Part shown: in pieces, positions 42,836 through 52,071 of the stretch
Layout: each line of letters begins with the position of its first letter
How positions within the stretch are numbered: position 1 is the first letter of the stretch
NCBI RefSeq assembly: GCF_000225705.1
Contig: NZ_JH126470.1
Location: 62,001-126,000, forward strand
DNA length: 64,000 nucleotides
From: Collinsella tanakaei YIT 12063
GTDB lineage: Bacteria > Actinomycetota > Coriobacteriia > Coriobacteriales > Coriobacteriaceae
Direction of reading: 5' to 3'
Position numbers and translations under genes: made by a program
Notes under the pieces: model-generated
Told to the model about the DNA's origin: nothing
What the model saw: only the letters and a program-made list of their open reading frames with translations
Database searches by the model: none

Positions 42836-43360
42836 ATGGCTCGTAATATCAAGCAGCAGCGCGAGGCCTCCGAGTTCGAGGAGCGCGTCGTTTTCATCAA
42901 CCGTGTTGCTAAGACCGTCAAGGGCGGTCGTCGCATGTCCCTGGTGGCTCTCGTGGTCGTCGGCGACGGCAAGGGCAACGTTGGTCTGGGTATGGGCAAG
43001 TCCGCTGAGGTGCCCCTGGCCATCTCTAAGGCTACCCTGGACGCCAAGAAGCACATGTTCCACGTGCCCGTCACCGAGGAAGGCACCATTCCTCATGACG
43101 TTCTCGGCAAGTTCGGTGCCGCTAGCATCCTGATCAAGCCCGCTGTCGAGGGTACCGGCGTTATCGCCGGCGGCGCAGTGCGTCCCCTCTTCGAGCTCGC
43201 TGGCATCAAGAACGTTCTTTCCAAGTCGCTCGGTTCCGACAACGGCCTCAACATCATCAAGGCCGCTGCTGAGGGCCTCAAGGAGCTCTCCAGCCCCCAG
43301 GATATCGCTGAGCGCCGTGGCCTGACCGTCGCCGAGATGTTCGTCGGTAAGGAGAACTAA
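42836..43360 (+). CDS. rpsE: 30S ribosomal protein S5
   Basis: 174 residues. Seen: the dsRNA-binding block [20 protein letters not shown] and [20 protein letters not shown], with [20 protein letters not shown]. It takes part in decoding accuracy. The ATG at 42836 follows AGGAGGTATTAAGCA; 13 bases after rplR. Confidence 0.98.
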   Translation: MARNIKQQREASEFEERVVFINRVAKTVKGGRRMSLVALVVVGDGKGNVGLGMGKSAEVPLAISKATLDAKKHMFHVPVTEEGTIPHDVLGKFGAASILIKPAVEGTGVIAGGAVRPLFELAGIKNVLSKSLGSDNGLNIIKAAAEGLKELSSPQDIAERRGLTVAEMFVGKEN

Positions 43361-43362
43361 GC

Positions 43363-43545
43363 ATGGCTAACACCATTAAGATTAAGCAGGTCCGCAGCAC
43401 CAACGGTTGCAAGCAGGATCAGGTCAGGACCGTTCGCGCCCTCGGCCTCAAGAAGATGAACGCCACGCGCGAGATTGCCGACAATGACGGCGTCCGCGGC
43501 ATGATCTTCAAGGTCAAGCACCTTGTCGAGATTGTAGAGGAGTAA
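43363..43545 (+). CDS. rpmD: 50S ribosomal protein L30
   Basis: 60 residues. Seen: IKIKQVRSTNGCKQDQVRTV, LGLKKMNATREIADN and the C-terminal FKVKHLVEIVEE. Two bases separate it from rpsE, so reinitiation is likely (site GGTAAGGAGAACTAAGC). Confidence 0.97.
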   Translation: MANTIKIKQVRSTNGCKQDQVRTVRALGLKKMNATREIADNDGVRGMIFKVKHLVEIVEE

Positions 43546-43547
43546 CA

Positions 43548-43997
43548 ATGCAGCTTCATGATCTTACTCCGGCACCGGGTTCCAACAAGCGTCGCAAGCG
43601 CGTCGGCCGTGGTAACTCGTCCGGTAAGGGTACTTATTCCGGTCGCGGCCAGAACGGCCAGGGTTCCCGCTCCGGCGGCACCAAGGGCGCTGGCTTCGAG
43701 GGCGGTCAGACTCCGCTTGCGATGCGTCTCCCCAAGCTCCCCGGCTTTGTGAGCCCCCGTCGCATCGAGTACACCGCTATCAACGTCTCCGATCTCGAGG
43801 CCCGCTTTGAGAACGACGCCGTCGTCGACGGTGCTGCTCTGATGGCTGCCCGCCTCGTCAAGAGCGAGTTCGAGCCCGTTAAGGTGCTCGGCAACGGCGA
43901 GATTACCAAGAAGCTCACGGTCAAGGTTGACAAGATCTCCGCCTCCGCTAAGGCCAAGATCGAGGCCGCGGGCGGAAAGGTCGAGCTCCCGTGCTAA
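43548..43997 (+). CDS. rplO: 50S ribosomal protein L15
   Basis: 149 residues. The head MQLHDLTPAPGSNKRRKRVG, the Gly/Ser/Arg-rich loop (GRGNSSGKGTYSGRGQNG), and PLAMRLPKLPGF mark it. It is a late assembly protein. Its stop overlaps the secY start by seven bases. Confidence 0.98.
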   Translation: MQLHDLTPAPGSNKRRKRVGRGNSSGKGTYSGRGQNGQGSRSGGTKGAGFEGGQTPLAMRLPKLPGFVSPRRIEYTAINVSDLEARFENDAVVDGAALMAARLVKSEFEPVKVLGNGEITKKLTVKVDKISASAKAKIEAAGGKVELPC

Positions 43998-45274
43998 ATG
44001 GTTTGAAGAACACGTTCCGCATCAAGGAATTGCGCGGAAAGATTCTTTTCACCATCGCTATGCTCGTGGTGTACCGTATCGGTGCACACGTTCCTGTGCC
44101 CGGTATCCCCTTCCAGGGGATGCTGGGCCTTTTCCAGTCTGCGGGTGATTCCGTAGCTTCTGGAGCGATGGCCCTGCTGAACCTTTTCTCCGGTGGCGCA
44201 CTTTCCTACGTGTCGGTATTCTCGCTGGGCATCATGCCCTACATCACAGGCTCGATCATCCTCCAGATGCTTCAGAGCGTTGTGCCTTCCCTGCATGCGC
44301 TCGCTCGCGAGGGCGAGGTTGGTCAGACCAAGATCACCCAGTACACACGCTACCTTACGCTTGGACTGGCGATCGTAAACGCCATTGGCTACCTTTTCCT
44401 CTTCAAGAGCTTCGGTATCAGCTTCAATGGTGCGGGCGCGCCCGGGATCATCTTCGATATCATGATCGTCGGCACGCTCACTGCGGGTGCGATGCTCATC
44501 ATGTGGATCGGCGAGCTCATTACCCAGCGTGGTATTGGCAACGGCATGAGCCTTATCATCTTCGCTAATATCATGGCCGGCCTTCCCCAGGCTATCTTCT
44601 CCTCTGTTGAGGGCACCGCGGGCGTAATCACCACGGTGGTTATCTTCGTGATCATCCTGTGCGTCATCCCGCTGATCGTCTTCATCGAGCGCGGCCAGCG
44701 CCGCATCCCGGTCCAGTACGCCAAGCGCGTTGTGGGTCGTCGCATCATGGGTGGCCAGTCCACCTATCTGCCCATCAAGGTCAACACCGCCGGCGTCATT
44801 CCCATCATCTTCGCCAGCGCGCTGCTGTACTTCCCGGCGCAGATCGCGGTCTTCTTCCCCAACATCGGTTGGATTCAGACCGTCGCTAACGCGATGTCCA
44901 CCGGCTGGATCAACTGGATCCTCAACGTGTTGCTGATTGTCTTCTTTGCATACTTCTACACCTCCATGGTGTTCAACCCGGATGATACGGCAGACAATCT
45001 CAAGAAGCAGGGTGGCTTCATCCCGGGCGTCCGTCCCGGTAAGGCGACCGCGAATTACATCAAGAACGCGCTCAATAAGATCACCCTTCCTTCCGCCATC
45101 TTCCTGGCAATCATCGCTATCGTCCCGTCGATCGTGTTTTCCTTCACGGGCAACCAGCTGATCCAGGCTTTTGGCGGCACCTCTGTTCTCATCATGGTCG
45201 GTGTCGTTCTCGACACTATTTCCAAGGTTGAGAGCCAGCTTAAGATGTACGATTACGACGGGTTCTTTAAATAA
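43991..45274 (+). CDS. secY: preprotein translocase subunit SecY
   Basis: 427 residues, ten membrane helices. Seen: LFTIAMLVVYRIGAHVPVPG in helix 1, and later loops with the basic GQRRIPVQYAKRVVGRR (cytoplasmic loop 4) and FIPGVRPGKAT (loop 5). It is the channel for protein export. The GTG at 43991 overlaps the rplO stop; a TTG at 44003 is an alternative start. Its site, GGAAAGG, is about 10 bases off. Confidence 0.98.
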   Translation: MLNGLKNTFRIKELRGKILFTIAMLVVYRIGAHVPVPGIPFQGMLGLFQSAGDSVASGAMALLNLFSGGALSYVSVFSLGIMPYITGSIILQMLQSVVPSLHALAREGEVGQTKITQYTRYLTLGLAIVNAIGYLFLFKSFGISFNGAGAPGIIFDIMIVGTLTAGAMLIMWIGELITQRGIGNGMSLIIFANIMAGLPQAIFSSVEGTAGVITTVVIFVIILCVIPLIVFIERGQRRIPVQYAKRVVGRRIMGGQSTYLPIKVNTAGVIPIIFASALLYFPAQIAVFFPNIGWIQTVANAMSTGWINWILNVLLIVFFAYFYTSMVFNPDDTADNLKKQGGFIPGVRPGKATANYIKNALNKITLPSAIFLAIIAIVPSIVFSFTGNQLIQAFGGTSVLIMVGVVLDTISKVESQLKMYDYDGFFK

Positions 45275-45293
45275 CAGCTGAGAGGAGACTCCC

Positions 45294-45920
45294 ATGAACA
45301 TCGTTCTTTTGGGTGCACCGGGCGCCGGCAAGGGCACGCAGGCCCAGCGTCTTGTGCGCGACTTTGGCGTAGCCCACATCTCCACTGGCGATTTGCTTCG
45401 CGCCGCCGTCAAGGGTGGTACGGAGCTGGGAATCCAAGCTAAGAAGTACATGGATGCCGGCGAGCTCGTTCCCGACCAGCTCGTTATCGATCTGGTTAAG
45501 GAGCGCCTTGCTGAGGACGACGCCCAGCAGGGCTTCCTCCTCGACGGCTTCCCCCGCAACACCTTGCAGGCCGTGACGCTCGATTCCGAGCTCTCTGAGC
45601 TTGGTCGCGAGCTTGATTGCGCCCTGCTGATCGACGTCGACCGAGACGTCATCATCAACCGTCTGTCCTCTCGCCGTACCTGCCGCGCTTGCGGCTACAC
45701 CGGCACCGCTGCTGACGAGGTATGCCCCTCTTGTGGCGGAGAGATGTACCAGCGCGACGACGATAAGGCTGAGACCATCGCCAACCGCATGGATGTCTAC
45801 GAGAAGCAGACGAGCCCCCTGGTCGAGTACTATCGCGGCCAGAACATCTTGAAGACCATCGATGGCGATCGTGACGTCGACGTCGTCTACGCGGACGTCA
45901 AGGAAGTCCTCGGTCTATGA
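45294..45920 (+). CDS. adk: adenylate kinase
   Basis: 208 residues. Seen: P-loop LLGAPGAGKGTQAQ, AMP site STGDLLRAAVKGGTE and LDGFPRN, and a LID with CRACGYTG and CPSCGG, four Cys for zinc as in Gram-positive enzymes. It equilibrates AMP, ADP and ATP. The ATG at 45294 follows GAGAGGAGACTCCC. Overlaps map by four bases (ATGA). Confidence 0.98.
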   Translation: MNIVLLGAPGAGKGTQAQRLVRDFGVAHISTGDLLRAAVKGGTELGIQAKKYMDAGELVPDQLVIDLVKERLAEDDAQQGFLLDGFPRNTLQAVTLDSELSELGRELDCALLIDVDRDVIINRLSSRRTCRACGYTGTAADEVCPSCGGEMYQRDDDKAETIANRMDVYEKQTSPLVEYYRGQNILKTIDGDRDVDVVYADVKEVLGL

Positions 45921-46711
45921 TCAAGATAAAGTCTGCGGATGAAATCGAGCAGATGAAGGTTGCCGGAGCGCTGTCTAAGATGGCGCTCCGGCGCGTTGGT
46001 GCCATGGTTCGCCCCGGCGTTTCCACCTTTGAGCTCGATCAGCTTGCCGAGCAGATTATCCGCATGCACGGTGGCAAGCCAGCGTTTAAAGGATATGGTG
46101 GATTTCCTGGTTCCATCTGTGCTTCTTTGAACGACGCCGTGGTCCACGGCATTCCCAATCCCGACATCATCCTTCGCGATGGCGATATCGTGTCCATAGA
46201 CACCGGCGCCGTGGTCGATGGTTGGGTTGGCGACAACGCCTGGACCTTCTTCTGCGGAACCCCTTCGCCCGAAGCTAAGGCTTTGTGCGAGGTAACGCTC
46301 GATTGCCTGAAGGCGGCTATAGAGCAGGCGGTACCTGGTAAACATATCGGAGATATAGGGTATGCTGTTCAGTCCCTTGCCGAGTCACATGGCTACGGTG
46401 TCCTGCGCGATTATGTTGGCCATGGTGTCGGGCGCGTTATGCATGAAGAGCCCAATGTTCCCAACTACGGCAAGAAGGGGAGGGGCGTTAAGCTCCATGC
46501 CGGTATGGTCATCGCCATCGAGCCGATGATCACCATGGGTTCCCCGCGCGTGAAGGTTGGACGTGACGGTTGGCTTGTTTCTACCAAAGATCACCTGCCT
46601 GCTGCCCACTTCGAGAACACCGTTGCCATTACCAACGATGGGCCGGTCATCATCACCTCCGATGAGTCCGGTGCTTGGTGCGATATGCAAGGTGGATCGC
46701 TAGTTGTGTAG
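45917..46711 (+). CDS. map: methionine aminopeptidase, type I
   Basis: 264 residues. It removes the starting Met of new proteins using two metal ions. The metal ligands are in DIVSIDTGAVVDGWVGDNAW (two Asp), then GHGVGRVMHEEPNVP (His) and AIEPMI (Glu), and the last Glu after VAITNDGPVI is near its expected place. ATG overlaps adk by four bases. Confidence 0.98.
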   Translation: MIKIKSADEIEQMKVAGALSKMALRRVGAMVRPGVSTFELDQLAEQIIRMHGGKPAFKGYGGFPGSICASLNDAVVHGIPNPDIILRDGDIVSIDTGAVVDGWVGDNAWTFFCGTPSPEAKALCEVTLDCLKAAIEQAVPGKHIGDIGYAVQSLAESHGYGVLRDYVGHGVGRVMHEEPNVPNYGKKGRGVKLHAGMVIAIEPMITMGSPRVKVGRDGWLVSTKDHLPAAHFENTVAITNDGPVIITSDESGAWCDMQGGSLVV

Positions 46712-46724
46712 CGATTGGGGAATT

Positions 46725-46754
46725 TTGCTAAATCGCGAATGTGTGTTGTATCAT
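46725..46754 (+). promoter_or_regulatory. probable promoter of infA
   Basis: TTGCTA (46725-46730) and TATCAT (46749-46754) with an 18-base spacer, 44 bases before the infA start. It may add to read-through from map. Confidence 0.5.
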
Positions 46755-46797
46755 TCGCTATTGCTGTCGTTTTCAACGTAGAGAAAGATGATTGCTT

Positions 46798-47016
46798 GTG
46801 AAGAAGGAAGATGCTATCGAACTCGAGGGCACGGTAACCGAGCCGCTGCCTAACGCTATGTTCCGCGTCGAGCTCGAGAACGGTCATTCGGTCCTTTGCT
46901 CGATTTCGGGCAAGATTCGTATGAATTACATCCGTATTCTCCCGGGCGACAAGGTTGTGGTGGAGCTTTCCCCGTATGACCTTACCCGTGGCCGCATCAC
47001 CTATCGCTATAAGTAA
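46798..47016 (+). CDS. infA: translation initiation factor IF-1
   Basis: 72 residues, an OB fold. Seen: [20 protein letters not shown], then [41 protein letters not shown] take the GTG at 46798; the TTG at 46792 is upstream. There is only a weak ribosome binding site (GAAAGATGATT). Followed by 148 bases without a gene, then rpmJ. Confidence 0.96.
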   Translation: MKKEDAIELEGTVTEPLPNAMFRVELENGHSVLCSISGKIRMNYIRILPGDKVVVELSPYDLTRGRITYRYK

Positions 47017-47164
47017 CGATAGCAGCCATCCACTGTCAGTCTCGATCGCTAAGAAGTGCTCAGCCTAGCGGTCGTATTGGCATGTGTAGACCAGCCAGTG
47101 TTAAACGCCTGCGGCTGGGCGAGTAGATAGTACTGTTGTTTGAGCACTACCGAAAGGAAGAACG

Positions 47165-47278
47165 ATGAAGGTACGTCCTTCGGTCAAGAAGATGTGCGAT
47201 AAGTGCAAGATCATTAGGCGCCATGGCAAGGTTCTCGTCATCTGCGAGAATCCCCGCCACAAGCAGCGTCAGGGTTAA
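47165..47278 (+). CDS. rpmJ: 50S ribosomal protein L36
   Basis: 37 residues, [20 protein letters not shown] to ...HKQRQG. Cys11, Cys14, Cys27 and His32 are the zinc-binding set of the C+ form. The ATG at 47165 follows GAAAGGAAGAACG. Sits in its usual place between infA and rpsM. Confidence 0.97.
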   Translation: MKVRPSVKKMCDKCKIIRRHGKVLVICENPRHKQRQG

Positions 47279-47293
47279 GAGAGGAGACCAACG

Positions 47294-47668
47294 TTGGCCC
47301 GTATTAATGGTGTCGACCTTCCGCGCGAGAAGCGCGTCGAGATCGGTCTGACCTACATCTACGGCATCGGCCGCACTACTGCTACCAAGATCTGCAACGA
47401 ATGCCAGATCAACGTCGATACCCGCGTTAAGGACCTTACTGAAGATGAGGTTAACGCTATTCGCGAGTACATCGACAAGAACGCTATCATGGTCGAGGGT
47501 GACCTCCGCCGTGAGCGCACCCAGAATGTTAAGCGCCTTATGGACATCGGCTGCAACCGTGGCCTGCGTCACCGCAAGGGCCTGCCGGTCCGCGGCCAGC
47601 GCACCCACACCAACGCTCGCACCCGCAAGGGTCCGAAGCGTCAGATCGGTGCTAAGAAGAAGAAATAG
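47294..47668 (+). CDS. rpsM: 30S ribosomal protein S13
   Basis: 124 residues. Seen: [37 protein letters not shown], and the basic tail [20 protein letters not shown]. It bridges the two subunits. TTG start at 47294 after GAGAGGAGACCAACG. Confidence 0.98.
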   Translation: MARINGVDLPREKRVEIGLTYIYGIGRTTATKICNECQINVDTRVKDLTEDEVNAIREYIDKNAIMVEGDLRRERTQNVKRLMDIGCNRGLRHRKGLPVRGQRTHTNARTRKGPKRQIGAKKKK

Positions 47669-47683
47669 GGAGTTTGACGCATA

Positions 47684-48091
47684 ATGGCTACTGCTAAGAA
47701 CAAGCGCGGCGCCGCTTCTCGCATCAAGCGTTCCGACCGCAAGAACATCTCCGTGGGCCAGGCTCACATCCGTTCCACGTTCAATAACACCATCGTTTCG
47801 ATCACCGACGCTCAGGGCAATGTCATTGCCTGGAAGTCTGCCGGCACCGTGGGTTTCAAGGGCTCCCGTAAGTCCACCCCGTTCGCCGCTCAGATGGCTG
47901 CTGAGGCTTGCGCCAAGATCGCCATGGAGCACGGCATGCACAAGGTTTCCGTGTTCGTGAAGGGCCCCGGCTCTGGTCGCGAGACCGCCATCCGCTCCCT
48001 CCAGGCTGCTGGCCTCGAGGTTTCGAGCATCCAGGACAAGACCCCCATCCCGCACAACGGCTGCCGCCCCAAGAAGCGTCGCCGCGTGTAA
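47684..48091 (+). CDS. rpsK: 30S ribosomal protein S11
   Basis: 135 residues. Seen: [37 protein letters not shown], and the tail [17 protein letters not shown]. It sits in the 30S platform near mRNA. The ATG at 47684 is 15 bases after rpsM. Confidence 0.98.
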   Translation: MATAKNKRGAASRIKRSDRKNISVGQAHIRSTFNNTIVSITDAQGNVIAWKSAGTVGFKGSRKSTPFAAQMAAEACAKIAMEHGMHKVSVFVKGPGSGRETAIRSLQAAGLEVSSIQDKTPIPHNGCRPKKRRRV

Positions 48092-48110
48092 CTGAAAGGA
48101 TCGAAAAACT

Positions 48111-48707
48111 ATGGCAATCGATAGGACTCCGGTTCTCAAGCGCTGCCGTCAGCTCGGGATCGATCCCGCTGAGCTCGGTTACAGCAGCAAGAAGGAATCT
48201 ATTCGCCAGCCCAAGCGCCGTCGCAAGGAATCTGAGTACGGCATGCAGCTGCGCGAGAAGCAGAAGGTTAAGTTCATTTACGGCGTTCTGGAGAAGCAGT
48301 TCCATCACTACTTCGACCGCGCTCGTAAGATGAACGGCATCACCGGTGAGAATCTTCTCATTCTCCTGGAGAGCCGTCTCGACAACGTCGTGTTCCGTCT
48401 CGGCTTTGCTCGCACCCGCAAGGAGGCTCGTCAGACTGTCCGCCACGGCCACTTCACCGTTAACGGCCGTCGCGTTGACATCCCCTCCTATCAGGTCAAG
48501 CCTGGCGACGTCGTCGCCGTTGGCGAGAAGTTCCGTGATCTTCTCCCCATCAAGGAGGCCCTGATTTCCTCTGAGCGTTTCGAGGTTCCCGGCTGGCTCG
48601 AGGTCGATATCGAGAAGCTGTCTGGCAACGTTCTGGCTATGCCCGTTCGTGAGCAGATCAGCGGCGATATCAAAGAGCAGCTCATCGTCGAGCTCTACTC
48701 TAAGTAG
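48111..48707 (+). CDS. rpsD: 30S ribosomal protein S4
   Basis: 198 residues. The head has a single Cys (KRCRQLG), so this is the zinc-free form. The S4 RNA-binding domain (about 88-150) has RLDNVVFRLGFARTRKEARQ and NGRRVDIPSYQVKPGDVVAV. ATG at 48111. It is an assembly initiator and, in E. coli, the repressor of the alpha operon. Confidence 0.98.
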   Translation: MAIDRTPVLKRCRQLGIDPAELGYSSKKESIRQPKRRRKESEYGMQLREKQKVKFIYGVLEKQFHHYFDRARKMNGITGENLLILLESRLDNVVFRLGFARTRKEARQTVRHGHFTVNGRRVDIPSYQVKPGDVVAVGEKFRDLLPIKEALISSERFEVPGWLEVDIEKLSGNVLAMPVREQISGDIKEQLIVELYSK

Positions 48708-48739
48708 TCCTTTTGGGCTGCTGAGGCTGGAGGTATTAC

Positions 48740-49681
48740 ATGTCAGAATTCATTAGGCCCCAGGTTCAGGTCGAGGAAATCAACGATACGTGCGCCCGCG
48801 TATCCGTCGAGCCGCTTGAGCGCGGCTACGGCGATACGCTCGGCAACTCGCTTCGTCGCGTGCTGCTGTCCTCTCTCGAGGGCGCAGCCGTCGAGGCGAT
48901 TCAGATCGATGGCGCTCAGCATGAGTTCATGTCGATCGATAACATGGTCGAGGATGTCACCGACATTGTCCTGAACGTTAAGGGCCTGGTGTTCCATTCG
49001 CTCGGTACCACGGATGAGGCTACCGCGACCATCTCGGTCGACGGCCCGTGCGAGGTTACCGGTGCGGACTTCTTCATCCCGTCGGAGTTCGAGCTCGTGA
49101 ACCCCGAGCAGCACATTGCAACCCTCACCGAGGGCGGACACCTCACCATGAGCATGCGCATCGGCTACGGTCGCGGCTACGTTTCTTACGAGGCCAACAA
49201 GCGTGACAACGATCCCATCGGCGTCATTCACGTTGACTCCTTGTATTCGCCGGTCCGTCGTTGCGCCAAGCTCGTCGAGGCTTGCCGCGTTGGCCAGCAC
49301 ACCGACTACGATCGCCTTGTTCTCGAGATCGAGACCAACGGCGCCGTCGCTCCGCGTGAGGCTGTTGTTCAGGCCGCCAATATCATTAACCAGCATATGG
49401 CTGCCTTCATGAACCTTGCCGACGCCCCCGAGGAAGAGGAGGAGATTTCGATCTTCGCTCCCGAGCAGGCTAACGATAACGCCGAGCTCGACAAGCAGAT
49501 CGAGGATCTCGACCTTTCGGTGCGCTCCTACAACTGCCTGAAGCGTGCGAGCATCCACTCTGTGCGCCAGCTTGTGGAGTTCTCCGAGAACGATCTGCTG
49601 AACATCCGCAACTTCGGTGTGAAGTCGATCGAGGAAGTCAAGGACAAGCTTGAGTCCATGGGCCTGAGCCTGAAGGCTTAA
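48740..49681 (+). CDS. rpoA: RNA polymerase alpha subunit
   Basis: 313 residues. N-terminal dimer domain with EPLERGYGDTLGNSLRRVLL; linker rich in Glu (about 230-245); C-terminal domain with SYNCLKRASIHSVRQLVEFS and NIRNFGVKSIEEVKDKL, which binds UP elements and activators. The ATG at 48740 follows GGAGGTATTAC. Confidence 0.98.
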   Translation: MSEFIRPQVQVEEINDTCARVSVEPLERGYGDTLGNSLRRVLLSSLEGAAVEAIQIDGAQHEFMSIDNMVEDVTDIVLNVKGLVFHSLGTTDEATATISVDGPCEVTGADFFIPSEFELVNPEQHIATLTEGGHLTMSMRIGYGRGYVSYEANKRDNDPIGVIHVDSLYSPVRRCAKLVEACRVGQHTDYDRLVLEIETNGAVAPREAVVQAANIINQHMAAFMNLADAPEEEEEISIFAPEQANDNAELDKQIEDLDLSVRSYNCLKRASIHSVRQLVEFSENDLLNIRNFGVKSIEEVKDKLESMGLSLKA

Positions 49682-49710
49682 GGGACCGTGTTTTAGAGGA
49701 GAACCAGACC

Positions 49711-50187
49711 ATGCGTCACAACAAGAAGAAGGGCCTGAAGCTCGGTACTGATACGAGCCATACCAAGGCCATGAAGAAGAGCCTTGCCAAGGCGCTCTTC
49801 GAGAACGACCGCATCAAGACCACCGAGACCCGTGCTAAGGCGCTGCGCAGCGTCGTCGAGCCCATCATCACCTGGGCCAAGAAGGGCGACCTGCACTCTC
49901 GTCGTCTCGCTATCGCCAAGCTGGGCGATAAGAACCTCGTGGCCGAGATCTTCGATAAGGCCGATCAGGGCATGTGGGCCGACCGCAACGGCGGTTACAC
50001 TCGCATCATGAAGCTCGGCACCCGCAAGGGCGACAATGCCGAGATGGTCATCATCGAGCTCGTCACCGAGCCGGTCGTCAAGAAGGCCCCCAAGAAGGCT
50101 GCTGCTCCCAAGAAGGTTGCCGAGAAGGTCGAGGCTGCCGAGGAGACCGCCGAGGTTGAGGCTTCTGCCGAGGAGACCGCTGAGTAA
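49711..50187 (+). CDS. rplQ: 50S ribosomal protein L17
   Basis: 158 residues. Head MRHNKKKGLKLGTDTSHTKA, then LAKALFENDRIKTTETRAKA and GYTRIMKLGTRKGDNAEM. After residue 120 there is a Lys/Ala and then Glu-rich tail of about 38 residues (KKAPKKAAAPKKVAEKVEAA), as in several actinobacteria. A terminator follows. Confidence 0.98.
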   Translation: MRHNKKKGLKLGTDTSHTKAMKKSLAKALFENDRIKTTETRAKALRSVVEPIITWAKKGDLHSRRLAIAKLGDKNLVAEIFDKADQGMWADRNGGYTRIMKLGTRKGDNAEMVIIELVTEPVVKKAPKKAAAPKKVAEKVEAAEETAEVEASAEETAE

Positions 50188-50221
50188 CATCAGCCGTATG
50201 GCGATATTGCTTAAGGTATAT

Positions 50222-50250
50222 GAGGGGTGCTGAGAGGCGCCCCTCTTTTT
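50222..50250 (+). terminator. terminator of the ribosomal protein operon
   Basis: GAGGGGTGC and GCGCCCCTC (one G-U pair), six-base loop, then TTTTT. It stands 35 bases after rplQ, so the ECF genes need their own promoter or read-through. Confidence 0.9.
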
Positions 50251-50313
50251 GTATTTATGCAAAGTGCACTTTGGACGATAGTGCGGATTGGAACGATTGG
50301 GGGAGGGCGAACA

Positions 50314-52071
50314 ATGATTGAGGTTTCCGGGGTCTCGGCATGCTATATCTCCGCTGATACGGGTGGGGACATTTGCGATCTCATCACTTCTCAATACGCC
50401 CTCAACGGCGTCTCCTGCTCGTTTTCGCCCGGCGAAGTCGTTAGTCTGGCCGGCTTGAACGGCTCTGGCAAGTCCACGCTGTCTCGCTTACTTTGCGCTA
50501 TGCGCTTGGCTGACGCGGGCTCTGTTGTTGTCGATGGAGTTGATCCTGCAAAAAGCGAGCATGATCGCCTGGCCGTCCGCAAGGCCGTGGGTTTTGTCCA
50601 GCAAGATCCTGCCGATCAGATTGTTTCAACGCTCGTGTTTGATGAAGTTGCTTTTGGCCCCCGCAATCTTGGCTTGGACGAGGATGACGCATGCGAGCGC
50701 GTTCGTGCCTCGCTTGCCGCCGTGGGCCTCGACGGATTTGAAAAGCGCGATGTGAGCGGGTTGTCCGGCGGCGAGCAACAGCGTCTGGCGCTTGCCGGCG
50801 TATTGGCGATGGATCCGGCGTATTTGGTCCTCGATGAGGCGACATCTCATTTGGATAGCGCCGCCCGCCCCGCTTTCCGCGCACTGGTGGACGATCTCGC
50901 CCATAAGCGCGGTCTTGGAATCGTCCAGGTAACCCATGACCCGGTTGAACTGCTGGCATCCGATCGCGTGATGGTGCTCGATGCTGGCCGCCTTATATGG
51001 CAGGGCTCGCCCGAGGCCCTTCTTATGGGGAAGCACGACCTATGGGATTCCCTCACGCTGCAATCGATGTATGTCTCAGCCGTTCAGATGGCCCTAGAAG
51101 GCGGTGCATTCTTATCTAGCATTCGCAGTCCACATATGTTGGCCACGTGGCTTAAAGCGCCGTCTGGTAGCTTTGTACGTTCCCGCATTGCAAACGACGG
51201 ACGCTTCTCCTCCTATGGACAAAATGAGCTTGATACCCAAAGCGCGACGAGCCGTCAGAATGGACGCGGCGGTATAGAGGTCCGTGACGTCTCGTTTGCC
51301 TATGATGACGCGCGCCCGGTTCTTCGGAGCGTGTCGCTTCGCGCCGAACCCGGCAGGCTCATGTTGCTTGCGGGCCGCTCGGGTTCCGGAAAGTCGACGC
51401 TTGCCATGTTGCTTGCCGGCCTTTCGCGACCAGACGCCGGGGAGATCTTTATCGACGGGCTGGCGGCGCATCCCGCGCGCTGCAGTCTTGCGTTCCAGCG
51501 CCCCGAGAACCAGTTGTTCTCGCAAACCGTGCGCGAAGAGATCGCTTTCGCGCCCCGCAACGCCGGAGTGGGGGCGGGGGAGCTTGATGGGCGCGTGCGC
51601 GAGATCGCCGCCCGTGTTGGCTTGGACGAGGAACTGCTCGATCGCTCACCCTTTGAGCTTTCCGGGGGGCAGGCCCGCCGCGTCGGCTTGGCGTGCGTGC
51701 TCTCGCTTGGTGCCCCCGCGTATGTGCTCGATGAGCCCACGGCGGGTTTGGACGCGCCGGGGCGTCGAGATTTGCACCGGCTTGTGAGGGAGCTTGCAGC
51801 TGAGGGGTCAGCGGTTGTGCTGATCAGCCATGATTTGGACGAGTGGCTTTGCGAGGTGGACGACGTCGCGCTGATGGCAGACGGTCGCATCGCGTGGTCG
51901 GGGCCTGCGGGCGAGCTGTGGGAAAGTCCGGGGATTTATCGTTCGGCTAGAATAGAGCCACCGGATAGCGCGATGCTGCTCGAAGCGCTTTGGGCTGCGG
52001 GAGTGCAACGTTCGGCGGATGCAAAACGGGTTGACGGGGGAATGGGGGTGTTCGATGGCGAGCATGAATAA
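50314..52071 (+). CDS. ecfA: ECF transporter ATPase, two domains fused (EcfA1-EcfA2)
   Basis: A 585-residue protein with two ABC domains. First: Walker A LAGLNGSGKSTLSR (about 46-58), QQDPADQIVSTLVFDEVAFG, signature LSGGEQQRLALAG and YLVLDEATSHLD. Second: LAGRSGSGKSTLAM (about 357-370), FQRPENQLFSQTVREEIAFA, then LSGGQARRVGLAC and AYVLDEPTAGLDAPG. The Q-loop QxPxxQ(I/L)x(S/F)xTVxxE pattern is that of ECF ATPases. A third small insert of about 60 residues links the halves. I chose the ATG 50314 after GGGGGAGGGCGAACA. It energises vitamin uptake with EcfT and unlinked S components. Confidence 0.92.
   Translation: MIEVSGVSACYISADTGGDICDLITSQYALNGVSCSFSPGEVVSLAGLNGSGKSTLSRLLCAMRLADAGSVVVDGVDPAKSEHDRLAVRKAVGFVQQDPADQIVSTLVFDEVAFGPRNLGLDEDDACERVRASLAAVGLDGFEKRDVSGLSGGEQQRLALAGVLAMDPAYLVLDEATSHLDSAARPAFRALVDDLAHKRGLGIVQVTHDPVELLASDRVMVLDAGRLIWQGSPEALLMGKHDLWDSLTLQSMYVSAVQMALEGGAFLSSIRSPHMLATWLKAPSGSFVRSRIANDGRFSSYGQNELDTQSATSRQNGRGGIEVRDVSFAYDDARPVLRSVSLRAEPGRLMLLAGRSGSGKSTLAMLLAGLSRPDAGEIFIDGLAAHPARCSLAFQRPENQLFSQTVREEIAFAPRNAGVGAGELDGRVREIAARVGLDEELLDRSPFELSGGQARRVGLACVLSLGAPAYVLDEPTAGLDAPGRRDLHRLVRELAAEGSAVVLISHDLDEWLCEVDDVALMADGRIAWSGPAGELWESPGIYRSARIEPPDSAMLLEALWAAGVQRSADAKRVDGGMGVFDGEHE

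Noticed and set aside
43994-45658. 554-codon minus-strand frame opposite secY and adk
   Set aside because: Both are certain genes; the antisense protein is Asp/His/Glu/Arg-rich noise.
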